From positions 230,253 through 294,252 of the forward strand of contig NZ_BMEY01000002.1 in NCBI RefSeq assembly GCF_014637405.1: a stretch of DNA of 64,000 nt, read 5' to 3'. The notes beneath the pieces were generated by a model. That model had not been told where the DNA came from. It made no database searches and saw only the letters and a program-made list of their open reading frames with translations. This document shows positions 34,213 to 44,606 of the stretch, piece after piece; within the stretch, counting starts at the first letter, position 1, and each line of letters starts with the position of its first letter. The translations under genes were made by a program, and so were the position numbers. This stretch comes from Ornithinibacillus halotolerans. Lineage in GTDB: Bacteria > Bacillota > Bacilli > Bacillales > Amphibacillaceae.

Positions 34213-35601
34213 ATGAGTATATCTACTAATAACGGAAATACTTTAACGTTAAAAAAATTGACAATAATTTTAATGGATTTGGCACTTATAAATCTCTATA
34301 TTTATTGTCTTTTAGCATTTTTTCAAATATTACCTGCACTAAGTAACTTTAATGTCACCTTACTTTCGATTATTTCTATAACAATTGCAATGATAATATT
34401 TTTTAATAGCGGGAGACGTAATGGTCTAAGTTTAGCATTATTAGCTTATACGATTGTGACCCAGTTTGGGATAAGTACAATATATTACCTCTTAGGCCCG
34501 GAATATTTAACCTCATTTAGTAATACAACACTAAGTTTTCTGACCAGCCCCCAGTATAATAAAGCTATATTATTAGGAATTATAGGGGTTATTTCTTATG
34601 TATATGGTACTCGAATTGCGCAATATCTTAATAGGGGTACTGTTAATAAGGTTAATGAAAATAAGAATGAGAATAATGTTGTCTTTTTTGCTGGTTTAAT
34701 GATGTTATTCTTAGTATTTTTATACTTATCATATTATTTGGCAACAGGGAGAATATACTTCGGAATGTCCTATCATTCATATATAAATAGTGGTATTATG
34801 AATGGTTTATATTCATGGATTTTACTTATGTATGCAGCAGGTATTAGTTTTGTAGTCGCTGTTGGAGATAAGAAACAAATCCAGATAGGATTTTTTGTAT
34901 TTATTCTTTCAGCATTTATTTTCTTCTCAACAGGTAATAGAGGGGAAGTATTGTACGCTGTTCTAGGAGTACTTGGCATACTATACTATAAGACAGGAAG
35001 AATTAAATTAAAATATATAGTAGTTGTGTTTTTTATTCTTTTTATCTTAATACCTTTTATAAGAGTTGCACGACACTCAGGTACGATTAGTTCCTTAGAT
35101 ATGTTATCGGTAGATCTAATCAATCCTTTCGCAGAAATGGGAGTACAATTAAGGTTAAGTGTATTAATACTAGAAGAATTTGCTTACGGTATTAGAGAAA
35201 TGTTATATGGTTTTTCTTACTATAGTCCAATAATAAATATATTAGACAATGTCTTTCCTGGAAACATTAGATTAAATATGCCTGATGATTTCAACTTCAT
35301 TGAAAGATTTGAAGGATTTGGTTTTTCCCAGATTGCTGAGAGTTATGCCAATTTTGGGCTTATAGGAGTAGTTATATTTTATGTTTTACTAGGTTTTATT
35401 ATCAGGAAAGCAGAATGTAAACAACTAAGTGGAATCTCTTTAGCTTTTTGGGGAGGAATATTAGCTGTTCTAATTAATGCTACAAGAAATCGTTTTGCTT
35501 TTGTTCCAGGACAAGTGCTAATTCTTTTCATTGTAGTTTTCATTATACTATTTATTACACGATCAAGAGTAACTAGGAGCAAAAGTCAAAATGCTAAGTA
35601 A
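34213..35601 (+). CDS. Oligosaccharide repeat-unit polymerase (Wzy-like)
   Basis: 462 residues from ATG 34213 (AAGG nine bases upstream). Ten to twelve hydrophobic spans, an O-antigen-polymerase type protein. The segment FFSTGNRGEVLYAVLGVLGI is typical of the EpsG/Wzy group, and an external loop of about 70 residues (about 295-365) lies before the last spans. Such proteins join lipid-linked repeat units outside the membrane. Assignment rests on topology, that motif and position next to the flippase. Overlaps the flippase start by 11 bases. Confidence 0.85.
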   Translation: MSISTNNGNTLTLKKLTIILMDLALINLYIYCLLAFFQILPALSNFNVTLLSIISITIAMIIFFNSGRRNGLSLALLAYTIVTQFGISTIYYLLGPEYLTSFSNTTLSFLTSPQYNKAILLGIIGVISYVYGTRIAQYLNRGTVNKVNENKNENNVVFFAGLMMLFLVFLYLSYYLATGRIYFGMSYHSYINSGIMNGLYSWILLMYAAGISFVVAVGDKKQIQIGFFVFILSAFIFFSTGNRGEVLYAVLGVLGILYYKTGRIKLKYIVVVFFILFILIPFIRVARHSGTISSLDMLSVDLINPFAEMGVQLRLSVLILEEFAYGIREMLYGFSYYSPIINILDNVFPGNIRLNMPDDFNFIERFEGFGFSQIAESYANFGLIGVVIFYVLLGFIIRKAECKQLSGISLAFWGGILAVLINATRNRFAFVPGQVLILFIVVFIILFITRSRVTRSKSQNAK

Positions 35602-36985
35602 AAATCTATTAAAGAAAACTGGAATTTATGCTGTTGGAAACTTATCGTCAAAAATAATGTCTGCTCTATTAATACCAATATATGCTTTTTATATCAGTAC
35701 TAATGATTTAGGTTATTTTGACTTTTCACAAACTCTCATGAGTGTGACTTCTCCAATAATTGTATTGGCAATTTGGGAAGCAATATTAAAGTTTGTCCTA
35801 TCGGAAGATAAGCTGCATATAAAAACTAAAATGTTGACTACTGCGTTTGTTTTCAGTTTGATTATGTCTTTAGTTCTTATTCTTACTGTACTAATAATTA
35901 ATTCAATATTCGACTTATCGATAAAGTATCTAGGGTTAATATCTGCAATGATTGTTGTCCATTCACTTGTTTATGTCTGGCAATATTCGGCAAGGGCACT
36001 TGAAAGGAACAAACTTTTTGTCGTTGCGGGTATTTTGTCTACTATAGTTAACTTTATTTTAGTCTTAATATTAATTGTATATCTTCGATTAGGTTTATTA
36101 GGTCTATTGCTATCATATATATTTAGCCAACTATCAATAATATTTTTTATTGAAAGAAAAATAAGCATTTTATCTGGGTTGAGGCTTAAGAATTTTGAGA
36201 TAAAAATACTTAGGGATATGCTTGTTTTTTCATCTCCTTTAGTCTTAAACTTAATATCTGCGTGGCTAATATCTGGATTTGGTAGATTTCTTATTACAGT
36301 TCAATTAGGTAATGAAGCAAATGGGCTTTACTCATTTTCAAATAGGTTTTCGCTTCTAATTAGTATGCTTGGAACAGTTGTAACAATGGCCATAATAGAG
36401 GAAGCTATATTATCAGCTAAAGAAAAAAGGATAGACAAGGAATTTGGTAGAACATTAGAGTCGTTGTTTAAGATTTTTCAATTATTCGCTTTAGTTTCAG
36501 TTCCGATAATTGTAATGTTTTATAACTTTATTTCTGACACAGCCTATTATAATTCTTTGGTTTTTGTACCATGGTTATTATTGTATGCTATTTCAAACAC
36601 TATGGCCTCAAATCTTGGGTCAGCCTTTCAAGCAATAAGTAAAACTAAATATCAGTTCATAACAACACTTTTGGGAGCAGCTATAACCGTCGTTATTTCC
36701 ATATTCTTAATTAATTCTTTTGGAATTTCTGCTGTTATTTTTGGACAATTATTAGGGGCTCTTACTATGCTAACATCTAGGTATGTCTTAATAAATAAAT
36801 TTATAAGTTTAAAAATTAATTGGAAACCTATAGTTTTAAGATATATTATTTTCATAGTAGTTACAATGATATGTCTAAACACGGCTTTTTATTACAATTT
36901 AGCTATCGCAGTGTTAATGGTTTCTATAATTGCATTTCAAAATAAAAAGCTGATAAAGATGAGTATAAATAAAATTAAGAGATGA
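35591..36985 (+). CDS. Polysaccharide repeat-unit flippase (Wzx-like)
   Basis: 464 residues, twelve or more membrane spans. MATE/MOP-superfamily flippase: N-terminal KKTGIYAVGNLSSKIMSALL and the central LISAWLISGFGRFLITVQLG are typical of Wzx. Moves lipid-linked repeat units across the membrane. Its start overlaps the Wzy gene and its stop overlaps the acyltransferase start (ATGA), so the three are translationally coupled. Confidence 0.91.
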   Translation: MLSKNLLKKTGIYAVGNLSSKIMSALLIPIYAFYISTNDLGYFDFSQTLMSVTSPIIVLAIWEAILKFVLSEDKLHIKTKMLTTAFVFSLIMSLVLILTVLIINSIFDLSIKYLGLISAMIVVHSLVYVWQYSARALERNKLFVVAGILSTIVNFILVLILIVYLRLGLLGLLLSYIFSQLSIIFFIERKISILSGLRLKNFEIKILRDMLVFSSPLVLNLISAWLISGFGRFLITVQLGNEANGLYSFSNRFSLLISMLGTVVTMAIIEEAILSAKEKRIDKEFGRTLESLFKIFQLFALVSVPIIVMFYNFISDTAYYNSLVFVPWLLLYAISNTMASNLGSAFQAISKTKYQFITTLLGAAITVVISIFLINSFGISAVIFGQLLGALTMLTSRYVLINKFISLKINWKPIVLRYIIFIVVTMICLNTAFYYNLAIAVLMVSIIAFQNKKLIKMSINKIKR

Positions 36986-37539
36986 GGGCTAGAAAATTGA
37001 AACTTAAAGATTTATATTTCAAATTAAAATTAAAGTTTTCAACTCCCACGGTTAGGGCTGAAGCCATAAGGAAGATGAACAGAGTCAAAATGGGATATGG
37101 TTGTTCCGTATACGATAATGTTTCCTTCGGTAGTGAGCCATACTTAATAGAAATAGGGAATAATGTAAGAATAACTAAAGGAGTAAATTTTATTACACAC
37201 GATGGTGGCGTATGGGTATTAAGAAATAATGGTTTGCTCGAAAATGCAGATATATTTGGAAAAATAAAAATAGGGTCAAATGTTCATATAGGGATTAACT
37301 CTGTAATAATGCCCAATGTTACGATTGGGGATAATGTAATAATAGGTGTCGGAGCAGTTGTTACTAAAGATATTCCTTCTAATAGTGTTGCAGTGGGGGT
37401 GCCTGCACGAGTTATAAAGTCAGTTAATGATTATTATGAAAAGAATAAAAATAATGTAGATTATACTAAAAATCTAGATCAACTTGAGAAAGAAAAATAT
37501 TTATTGGAAAAGTATAGTATTAGAGATACAAACATGTAA
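36982..37539 (+). CDS. Hexapeptide-repeat acetyltransferase (CapG/CysE-like fold)
   Basis: 185 residues. Beta-helix repeats with IGNNVRITKGVNFITHDGG, IGSNVHIGINSVIMPNVTIG and IGVGAVVTKDIPSNSVAVG; FITHDGG carries the catalytic histidine seen in capsule O-acetyltransferases. Basic N-terminus (RKLKLKDLYFKLKLK). ATG overlaps the flippase stop. Last gene of the AT-rich core before a 170-base gap and the nucleotide-sugar genes. Confidence 0.87.
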   Translation: MRARKLKLKDLYFKLKLKFSTPTVRAEAIRKMNRVKMGYGCSVYDNVSFGSEPYLIEIGNNVRITKGVNFITHDGGVWVLRNNGLLENADIFGKIKIGSNVHIGINSVIMPNVTIGDNVIIGVGAVVTKDIPSNSVAVGVPARVIKSVNDYYEKNKNNVDYTKNLDQLEKEKYLLEKYSIRDTNM

Positions 37540-37711
37540 AGATTTTTCTAATGCTTTTAGGAGTTATGTGCATTAAATAAATACACTTGACTGTGTATAA
37601 ATTTTAAAAGTATTTTTTTTCGACAGGCAAGGTGAACATATTAATATATTTCATTTGTAACTAAGTAACTAAAATAGATATTTTCTAATCTATAAGTAAT
37701 GGAGGATGAAT

Positions 37712-38734
37712 ATGAGTATAACTTCAATTGGAGAAAAAACATATTTAATTACCGGGTCTGCAGGATTTATTGGATTTTATTTATCAAGTGATCTTTTAAA
37801 GAAAGGCCATAAGGTAATCGGTATAGACAATATAAATGATTATTATGAGGTAAAGCTGAAACATGATCGATTAGCACAATTAAAAGAATACGATAATTTT
37901 CTGTTTTTAGAAGGAGATATCTCAGATAAAGATTTTATATTAGATTCATTTATTAAAACTAAACCAAATGTTGTAATTAATCTCGCAGCTCAAGCTGGCG
38001 TCCGCTATTCCATTGAAAATCCAGACGCGTATATACAAAGTAATATTAATGGTTTTTTTAATATCCTAGAAGCTTGTAGAAATTATCCAGTAGACCATCT
38101 ATTATACGCATCCTCTAGTTCAGTCTACGGTGCAAACAAAAAAGTCCCATTTGAAGAAACAGACTTCGTGGACAACCCTGTTTCATTATATGCTGCAACA
38201 AAAAAATCAAATGAACTTATGGCTCACACATATAGCCATTTATATAAAATCCCAGCAACTGGATTACGTTTCTTTACTGTATATGGCCCTATGGGTAGAC
38301 CAGACATGGCATATTTCGGATTTGCAAATAAATACTTTACTGGTGAACCAGTAAAGATTTTCAATAATGGTGATTTTGAAAATGATCTTTACCGTGATTT
38401 CACATATATTGATGACATCGTAGAAGGAATAGAAAGATTAATTAGTAATCCACCAACTGATTCAGTGCCACATAAGGTATATAACATTGGAAATAACAGT
38501 CCAGTAAAACTTATGACGTTTATTACAACATTAGAGAAAGCATTAAGCAATTCTTTAGGAAGAGAAGTAGAATTCGAGAAAATATTTGAGCCAATTAAAC
38601 CTGGAGATGTTCCAGCGACCTATGCTTCCACTGAAAGATTACAAGAAGCAGTAGGATTTAAACCTAAAACTTCAATCGAAGAAGGATTACAGAAATTCGC
38701 AGATTGGTATGTCGATTACTATAATGTGAAGTAA
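37712..38734 (+). CDS. UDP-glucuronate 4-epimerase-like SDR (CapI type)
   Basis: 340 residues from ATG 37712, six bases after GGAGG. Extended SDR with [13 protein letters not shown] (NAD motif), the catalytic SSSVYG and YAATKKSNE (YxxxK), and the CapI-type phrase [17 protein letters not shown]. Interconverts UDP-glucuronate and UDP-galacturonate. The UDP-glucose dehydrogenase that follows 28 bases later supplies its substrate. Composition returns toward that of the host here. Confidence 0.92.
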   Translation: MSITSIGEKTYLITGSAGFIGFYLSSDLLKKGHKVIGIDNINDYYEVKLKHDRLAQLKEYDNFLFLEGDISDKDFILDSFIKTKPNVVINLAAQAGVRYSIENPDAYIQSNINGFFNILEACRNYPVDHLLYASSSSVYGANKKVPFEETDFVDNPVSLYAATKKSNELMAHTYSHLYKIPATGLRFFTVYGPMGRPDMAYFGFANKYFTGEPVKIFNNGDFENDLYRDFTYIDDIVEGIERLISNPPTDSVPHKVYNIGNNSPVKLMTFITTLEKALSNSLGREVEFEKIFEPIKPGDVPATYASTERLQEAVGFKPKTSIEEGLQKFADWYVDYYNVK

Positions 38735-38762
38735 TAAACTCGTAATGAAAGAAGGATTAATA

Positions 38763-39929
38763 ATGAAAATAACAATAGCGGGGACAGGTTATGTTGGGTT
38801 ATCGAACGCTGTTCTACTATCCCAGCATAATGAAGTAGTAGCATTAGATATCATTCAAGAAAAGGTAGACTTGATTAACAACAAAAAGTCTCCAATAGAA
38901 GATAAAGAAATAGAAGAATATCTTGCAACAAAAGAATTAAACTTAACAGCAACTACTGATAATAAACTTGCATTTCAAGATGCAGAATATGTAATTGTCT
39001 CTACACCAACAAACTATGATCCTGAAAAAGATTATTTTGATACAAGCAGTGTAGAAACAGTAATTGAAAATGTACTAGCATTTAATCCAAATGCAGTTAT
39101 TGTTATTAAGTCTACAATTCCTGTAGGTTATACAGAAAGTGTTAGAAAAAAATTTAATACGGATAACATTATCTTCTCACCAGAATTTTTAAGAGAAGGA
39201 CGAGCTTTGTATGATAACTTATATCCATCTCGTATTATCGTAGGAGAACAGTCCGAACGAGCGAAAGTATTTGCTGACCTACTAGCACAAGGTGCAATTA
39301 AAGAAGATATTCCTGTATTATTTACGAATTCAACAGAAGCGGAAGCGATTAAGCTATTTGCTAACACTTATTTAGCAATGCGTGTATCTTTCTTTAATGA
39401 GTTAGATACTTATGCAGAGTTAAAAGGACTAAATGCGCAACAGATTATTGAAGGTATTGGTCTTGATCCACGTATTGGTGGACATTATAATAACCCATCA
39501 TTTGGTTATGGTGGTTACTGCCTACCTAAGGATACGAAGCAGCTATTAGCAAACTATGCAGATGTTCCAAATAACATTATTAAAGCAATTGTAGATTCGA
39601 ATGATACAAGAAAAGGACATATAGCAACTATGATCCTAAAGAGAAATCCTAAAGTAGTAGGTATCTATAGACTTACTATGAAATCAGGTTCTGATAACTT
39701 TAGACAGTCAGCTATTCAAGATGTTATGAGTCAACTAAAAGATAATGGTGTCGAAGTAGTAATTTATGAACCTACACTAACTGACGATGTTTTCTTTGGT
39801 TCACGTGTAATCCATGATTTTGAAGAGTTTAAGTCTAATAGTGATGTAATTGTTGCTAATAGAATGTCTGAAGAATTAATAGATGTAAAAGATAAAGTTT
39901 ATACTAGGGATGTATTTAGTAGGGATTAA
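38763..39929 (+). CDS. ugd: UDP-glucose 6-dehydrogenase (copy 2)
   Basis: 388 residues from ATG 38763, preceded by GAAGGATTA; the frame extends six codons upstream. Same length and largely the same sequence as the copy at 4361: [29 protein letters not shown] and catalytic [14 protein letters not shown]. Codon use is clearly AT-richer than in copy 1. Makes UDP-glucuronate for the polymer; paired with the epimerase upstream. Confidence 0.95.
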   Translation: MKITIAGTGYVGLSNAVLLSQHNEVVALDIIQEKVDLINNKKSPIEDKEIEEYLATKELNLTATTDNKLAFQDAEYVIVSTPTNYDPEKDYFDTSSVETVIENVLAFNPNAVIVIKSTIPVGYTESVRKKFNTDNIIFSPEFLREGRALYDNLYPSRIIVGEQSERAKVFADLLAQGAIKEDIPVLFTNSTEAEAIKLFANTYLAMRVSFFNELDTYAELKGLNAQQIIEGIGLDPRIGGHYNNPSFGYGGYCLPKDTKQLLANYADVPNNIIKAIVDSNDTRKGHIATMILKRNPKVVGIYRLTMKSGSDNFRQSAIQDVMSQLKDNGVEVVIYEPTLTDDVFFGSRVIHDFEEFKSNSDVIVANRMSEELIDVKDKVYTRDVFSRD

Positions 39930-39937
39930 AAAGTAAA

Positions 39938-40003
39938 ATTCTTTTATTTTGGTTTAATCCTAGGAGAAAATACCCATTAAGTACTAATGCTTGGTGGTTA
40001 ATT
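39938..40003 (+). repeat. Intergenic element, copy 1
   Basis: Resembles 41428-41494: TTTTATTTTG, TAGGA(G)AAAA, CCCATT(A/G)AGTA and TGCTT(G/A)GTGG occur in the same order. The hairpin is weaker here than in the other copy. Confidence 0.55.
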
Positions 40004-40135
40004 TGACGAAAGGTAGAAAGATATATATGAAAGTTAGAGAATTATTTTAATTGCTTTAATAATCTTCAAACCTTATTAATGGAAATTATAAGTATATAAA
40101 TATGTTTACTAGTATAACATCAGAGGTGAATCTAA

Positions 40136-41416
40136 ATGGAACAAAATATAGCAGTAGTTGGATTAGGATACGTTGGATTACCATTGGCAGTATCCTTTGG
40201 GAAAAAACATAGAGTAATAGCTTTTGATATAAATGACAATAGAATTGAAGAATTAAAACAAGGATTCGATCGTACAAATGAGGTTGAAACAGAAGACCTT
40301 AAAAGTTCTGATTTAGAATTCACTTCCAATCCAAAAGATTTAAGTAAAGCTGACTTCATTATTGTTGCGGTACCAACACCAATTACAGAGAATAAACAAC
40401 CTAATCTAATTCCTTTACTTAAAGCATCCGAAACAATTGGACAAAACATATCAAAAGGTACGATTGTAGTATTTGAATCAACTGTATACCCAGGAACAAC
40501 AGAAGAGGAATGTGTTCCTGCACTTGAAAAAGCATCTGGATTAAAATGTGGAAAAGACTTCTTCGTTGGATATTCACCAGAAAGAATTAACCCAGGAGAT
40601 AAAGAGCATACGTTTACAAAGATTACTAAAGTAGTCTCTGGACAAACTCCAGAATTATTAGAAACAGTTGCTGAAGTATATGGTTCGGTTGTTGAAGCAG
40701 GAGTTCATAAAGCTAGCTCTATTAAAGTTGCAGAAGCTGCAAAAGTAATTGAAAATACACAACGTGATCTAAACATTGCTCTAATGAATGAGCTGGCTGT
40801 AATCTTTGAAAAGTTGAATATTGATACAGCTGAAGTACTAGAAGCTGCGGGTACAAAGTGGAACTTCTTAAAGTTCTCGCCAGGTTTAGTTGGAGGCCAC
40901 TGTATTGGTGTAGATCCCTATTATCTAACATATAAAGCCAAACAAATTGGGCATCATCCAGAAGTAATCTTAGCTGGAAGAAAGACTAACGATAATGTTG
41001 GTAACTTTGTTGTGACTTCTTTAGTTAAGCAAATGATACAGAATAATTTGCAAGTTAATGGTTCTGCAGTTACAGTTCTTGGATTTACATTTAAAGAAAA
41101 TGTACCAGATATACGTAATACACGCGTAATTGATATCGTGGAAGAATTAAAAGAGTATGGTGTGAATGTTCAGATTACTGATGCATATGCAGATCCTATT
41201 GAAGCTTACGATGAGTATGGCGTTGATTTAATTTCCTATAAAGAATTAAATCCAGCTGATGCTGTAGTATTTGCAGTACCACATGCTGATTATCTAGAAG
41301 AAGCATGGGGCATGTTTGACCATCTATTAAAGGGTGGTAAGGGTATTGTGATGGATGTGAAAAGTAAGTTGGATAAGGATGAGTGTCCGGAAGCAGTTAC
41401 TTTGTGGAGATTGTAA
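40136..41416 (+). CDS. UDP-N-acetylhexosamine 6-dehydrogenase (WbpA/TviB-like)
   Basis: 426 residues, ATG with AGAGGTGA upstream. NAD motif VVGLGYVGLPLAVSFG, the GYSPERINPGDKEHT loop and catalytic cysteine in GGHCIGVDPYYLTYKA. The PERINPGD sequence separates this group (UDP-GlcNAc/GalNAc/ManNAc dehydrogenases) from UDP-glucose dehydrogenases. It would give an N-acetylhexosaminuronic acid, so the polymer probably has two kinds of uronic acid. Exact isomer uncertain. Confidence 0.92.
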   Translation: MEQNIAVVGLGYVGLPLAVSFGKKHRVIAFDINDNRIEELKQGFDRTNEVETEDLKSSDLEFTSNPKDLSKADFIIVAVPTPITENKQPNLIPLLKASETIGQNISKGTIVVFESTVYPGTTEEECVPALEKASGLKCGKDFFVGYSPERINPGDKEHTFTKITKVVSGQTPELLETVAEVYGSVVEAGVHKASSIKVAEAAKVIENTQRDLNIALMNELAVIFEKLNIDTAEVLEAAGTKWNFLKFSPGLVGGHCIGVDPYYLTYKAKQIGHHPEVILAGRKTNDNVGNFVVTSLVKQMIQNNLQVNGSAVTVLGFTFKENVPDIRNTRVIDIVEELKEYGVNVQITDAYADPIEAYDEYGVDLISYKELNPADAVVFAVPHADYLEEAWGMFDHLLKGGKGIVMDVKSKLDKDECPEAVTLWRL

Positions 41417-41427
41417 TTTAATAGTAA

Positions 41428-41494
41428 GTTTTTTATTTTGCTTCAATTATAGGAAAAATTGCCCATTGAGTAGTAGTGCTTAGTGGGTATTTTT
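41428..41494 (+). terminator. Terminator-like intergenic element, copy 2
   Basis: CCCATTGAG (41462-41470) pairs with CTTAGTGGG (41479-41487) with two G-T pairs, followed by TATTTTTA. Resembles the element at 39938. Confidence 0.6.
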
Positions 41495-41508
41495 ATAGGA
41501 GGATGAAA

Positions 41509-43233
41509 ATGACTTGGAGAGAGAGTTTTAATAAATGGAATGAGTATTCTAATTTGGACTTAGAATTAAAAGGACAATTAGATGAAATTGTTAGTGATGA
41601 GAAATTACTAGAAGATTGTTTTTATAAGAATCTGGAGTTTGGTACAGGTGGTATCCGTGGAGAAATCGGACCTGGTACAAATCGAATGAATATCTATACG
41701 ATTAGAAAGGCTTCGGAAGGATTAGCTCGATACATAGAAGAACATGGTGATGTGGCGAAGAGTCGTGGTGTAGTAATTGCTTATGATTGTCGTCATAAAT
41801 CACCTGAATTTGCAATGGAAGCTGCAAAGACATTAGGGAAACATGGTATTCAAACCTATGTATTTGAATCACTTCGTCCAACTCCGGAATTGTCCTTCGC
41901 GGTGCGATATTTACATGCATTTAGTGGGATTGTTATTACGGCTAGTCATAATCCTCCTGAATATAATGGGTATAAAGTTTATGGAGAAGATGGGGCACAA
42001 TATCCACCTGCGATTGCAGAAGAGATAATCAAGCGTGTGAATGAAGTAGAGGATGAATTATCTGTAGAGGTTGTGGATGAAACAGAATTGAAGGAAGCTG
42101 GATTACTATCGATTATTGGTGATACGGTAGATAGAGCGTATTTGAAGCAATTAGAATCAATTGTTATTAATAAGGATATTATTGATTCTGTGTCTGATGA
42201 CCTTGGAATTGTTTATACGCCATTACATGGAACAGGGAATACTTTTGTTCGTGAGGGACTTCATGCGATTGGTTTTAATCGAGTTGAGGTTGTTAAAGAA
42301 CAAGAGATGCCAGATCCTAACTTCTCGACAGTGAAGTCTCCGAATCCTGAAGAGCATGCTGCATTCGAATTGGCGATAGAGTATGGGAAGAAGAGTAATG
42401 CGGATATTTTATTGGGGACTGACCCCGATGCGGATCGTGTTGGTGTAGCTGCGCTTGATAAGGATGGCGAGTATCAGGTGTTATCTGGTAATCAGACAGG
42501 TGCGTTGTTGCTGCATTATTTAATTACCGAGAAGAAAAAGAAAGGGTTAATTCCAGAGAATGCTGTGATGCTGAAGACGATTGTTACTTCTGAGATGGGA
42601 CGAGACATTGCTAGTGCTTATGACGTGGAGACAATTGATACGTTAACTGGATTTAAGTTTATTGGAGAGAAGATTCGTGAGTTTGAAGCAAGTGGAGAGA
42701 AGAGCTTCCTATTCGGTTATGAAGAAAGTTACGGCTGTCTAGTCAGTGATTTTGTTCGAGATAAGGATGCTGTGCAGGCTTGTCTGATGATTGCTGAAGT
42801 TGCGGCATATTATAAGGCGAAGAATATGACATTGTTTGATGCTTTGGATGAGATTTATAAGGAATTTGGTTATTATCAGGAAGCTTTGGAATCTTTGACA
42901 CTTAAGGGGAAAGATGGAGTGGAGAAGATTAGTGAGATCATGGATGCGTTTCGTGTGAATCCACCTTCGGAGATTGCTGGGAAGAAAGTGTTGGTTGTTG
43001 AGGATTATAAGGTTGGAGAGCGAACTATTGTTGAAGATGGTTCTGTTGAAGTGATTGAGTTGCCGAAGTCTAATGTGTTGAAGTTTAAGCTTGAAGATGG
43101 GGCTTGGGTTTGTTTGAGACCTTCTGGGACGGAGCCGAAGATTAAGTTTTATTTTGGGGTGAGAGAAGGAAGTGCTGATGAGAGTAAGCAGGTATTAGTA
43201 CTTCTAAAGGAAGCTGTTATGGAGTTAGTCTAA
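41509..43233 (+). CDS. pgcA: Phosphoglucomutase/phosphomannomutase (PgcA-like)
   Basis: 574 residues from ATG 41509, six bases after AGGAGG. Alpha-D-phosphohexomutase of the long Bacillus type, converting glucose 6-phosphate to glucose 1-phosphate for GalU. All four loops are present: catalytic serine in [15 protein letters not shown], metal site in [11 protein letters not shown], sugar-binding GYEESYG and phosphate-binding [12 protein letters not shown]. Follows the dehydrogenase gene and closes the sugar-nucleotide block. Confidence 0.94.
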   Translation: MTWRESFNKWNEYSNLDLELKGQLDEIVSDEKLLEDCFYKNLEFGTGGIRGEIGPGTNRMNIYTIRKASEGLARYIEEHGDVAKSRGVVIAYDCRHKSPEFAMEAAKTLGKHGIQTYVFESLRPTPELSFAVRYLHAFSGIVITASHNPPEYNGYKVYGEDGAQYPPAIAEEIIKRVNEVEDELSVEVVDETELKEAGLLSIIGDTVDRAYLKQLESIVINKDIIDSVSDDLGIVYTPLHGTGNTFVREGLHAIGFNRVEVVKEQEMPDPNFSTVKSPNPEEHAAFELAIEYGKKSNADILLGTDPDADRVGVAALDKDGEYQVLSGNQTGALLLHYLITEKKKKGLIPENAVMLKTIVTSEMGRDIASAYDVETIDTLTGFKFIGEKIREFEASGEKSFLFGYEESYGCLVSDFVRDKDAVQACLMIAEVAAYYKAKNMTLFDALDEIYKEFGYYQEALESLTLKGKDGVEKISEIMDAFRVNPPSEIAGKKVLVVEDYKVGERTIVEDGSVEVIELPKSNVLKFKLEDGAWVCLRPSGTEPKIKFYFGVREGSADESKQVLVLLKEAVMELV

Positions 43234-43321
43234 TTACACTTTTATAATTTTATATAAATTAAGTTACCTTATGAAAGTGTTGAGGTAGTGATGCTTAGAT
43301 ACTGAAAAGGCCATTTATTTT

Positions 43322-43351
43322 AGCAAGGGGTACAGGAACTGTCCTCCTTGC
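43322..43351 (+). terminator. Hairpin after pgcA
   Basis: AGCAAGG pairs with CCTTGCT, with ACAG/CTGT pairing inside. Followed by a T-rich stretch. Probable terminator of the biosynthetic operon. Confidence 0.55.
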
Positions 43352-43438
43352 TTCTCATTTTGCTTAAGTAATAAACTACTTAAATTATATAGTACTTTAA
43401 ATAATTGGATACAAAAATTTAGAGAAGGATATTTTCTT

Positions 43439-43885
43439 ATGTATAAAGTTGTTTCGGTTTTAGTAGTTACTTTATGGATGATGTTAATCTTTCACTTTTC
43501 TAGTCAGCCAGCAATTGTATCAAGTGAACTGAGTGCTGGTATAACAAGTACTATAGTTGAAAATTTAGATGAATCAATCCCAAACATAGGCAGTGTAATC
43601 ACGGATCATATTATTCGAAAGAATGCTCACTTTTTTATCTATTTAATTCTAGGTATCTTAACTATTAATCTATTTAATTGTATAGGTTTACATAAGGTTA
43701 AGGCATTAGTATTTAGTATAATATTTTGTGTTTTGTATGCTATCTCCGATGAAATTCACCAGCTTTTTGTTCCAGGGAGAGGTGCTCAAATTAAGGATAT
43801 AGTAATTGATAGTGCCGGTGCAATTGTTGGGATATGTTTTTATTTAGTGGTTGGTAGGATAATAAGAAAGAAAAATAGTATATGA
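43439..43885 (+). CDS. VanZ family membrane protein
   Basis: 148 residues, four hydrophobic spans. VanZ-like features: MMLIFHFSSQPAIVSSELS at the start, IIRKNAHFFIYLILGILTIN and AISDEIHQLFVPGRGAQIKD, where the Asp-Glu-His-Gln stretch is the family hallmark. Family function is unclear (low-level teicoplanin resistance in one member); homologues often close polysaccharide loci. ATG with GAAGGA upstream. Confidence 0.9.
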   Translation: MYKVVSVLVVTLWMMLIFHFSSQPAIVSSELSAGITSTIVENLDESIPNIGSVITDHIIRKNAHFFIYLILGILTINLFNCIGLHKVKALVFSIIFCVLYAISDEIHQLFVPGRGAQIKDIVIDSAGAIVGICFYLVVGRIIRKKNSI

Positions 43886-44120
43886 TTTATTCTATTAAGT
43901 AGACAGATTATAAACTTATTTCAATAGACTAGTAACATAATTTGGGAGCTCTAGTATTTAGATTTCATTTATTGAAGATGCAGTTGGAGTTTGTGAGGTA
44001 GGGATTTAGGTAGAAAGATTGGATAAAGCATGATGGTGGCTATGCAGATTGGCTAGTTGCTATTGTGCTTTTTTTGTATTGATTGAACAGACACAATCAG
44101 AATAAAAGGACGCAAGGAAA

Positions 44121-44176
44121 TGCAAAAAGTGCAGCACATAGCATTCATTCTTATGCTAAGTTCTGCACATTTTGCA
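44121..44176. terminator. Large imperfect hairpin in the 43.9-44.3 kb gap
   Basis: TGCAAAA, TGCAG and TAGCAT pair in order with TATGCTA, CTGCA and TTTTGCA, giving a three-part stem. No U tract of note. The rest of the 400-base gap shows no gene I can support. Confidence 0.5.
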
Positions 44177-44284
44177 ATACATAAAGATAGTACTACCTAA
44201 CCTATATATGTGTAAGAATTTAGTCTTATTTATCATAATTCGCTGTTTGAAAATTCTAGTTGTGAAAAAGGAATAGAGCACTTA

Positions 44285-44587
44285 TTATTGCTCAATTTTA
44301 TCAATAATTACACTCGGAATTGTTATATTTCCACCCATAGTAGATTCATAAGTCATTAAGCCTGCTGAAACTCCCATGATAGTGATATAGTCATCTTCTA
44401 AAATTCTAGATTCAACAATAGATGCATCAAATTCTGCAAAAATAACTGTATCATAGTTATCATTGACGGCAAATCTTATTTGAGTGTATCCGTCACCTTC
44501 CATAACTTGAATTACTTTACCACTAAATTTGACTTTTTCAAAGATGAAATCGTCAGGAGTTCGAGCTAATTGGTCATAAGATATATG
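44285..44587 (-). pseudogene. 5'-truncated lipoprotein/OB-like gene remnant
   Basis: The frame is open from a stop at 44588 and reads ISYDQLARTPDDFIFEKVKF, then VIQVMEGDGYTQIRFAVN and, near the end, RILEDDYITIMGVSAGL and STMGGNITIPSV. This is the C-terminal domain found at the end of longer Bacillaceae/Listeria exported proteins, where a signal peptide and other domains precede it. Here no start or signal peptide is left; the first ATG is at 44503 within the domain. I call it a remnant. Starts translated from 44503 would give only 72 residues. Confidence 0.6.
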
Positions 44588-44606
44588 TTAATAGTTAAGC
44601 AAATTT

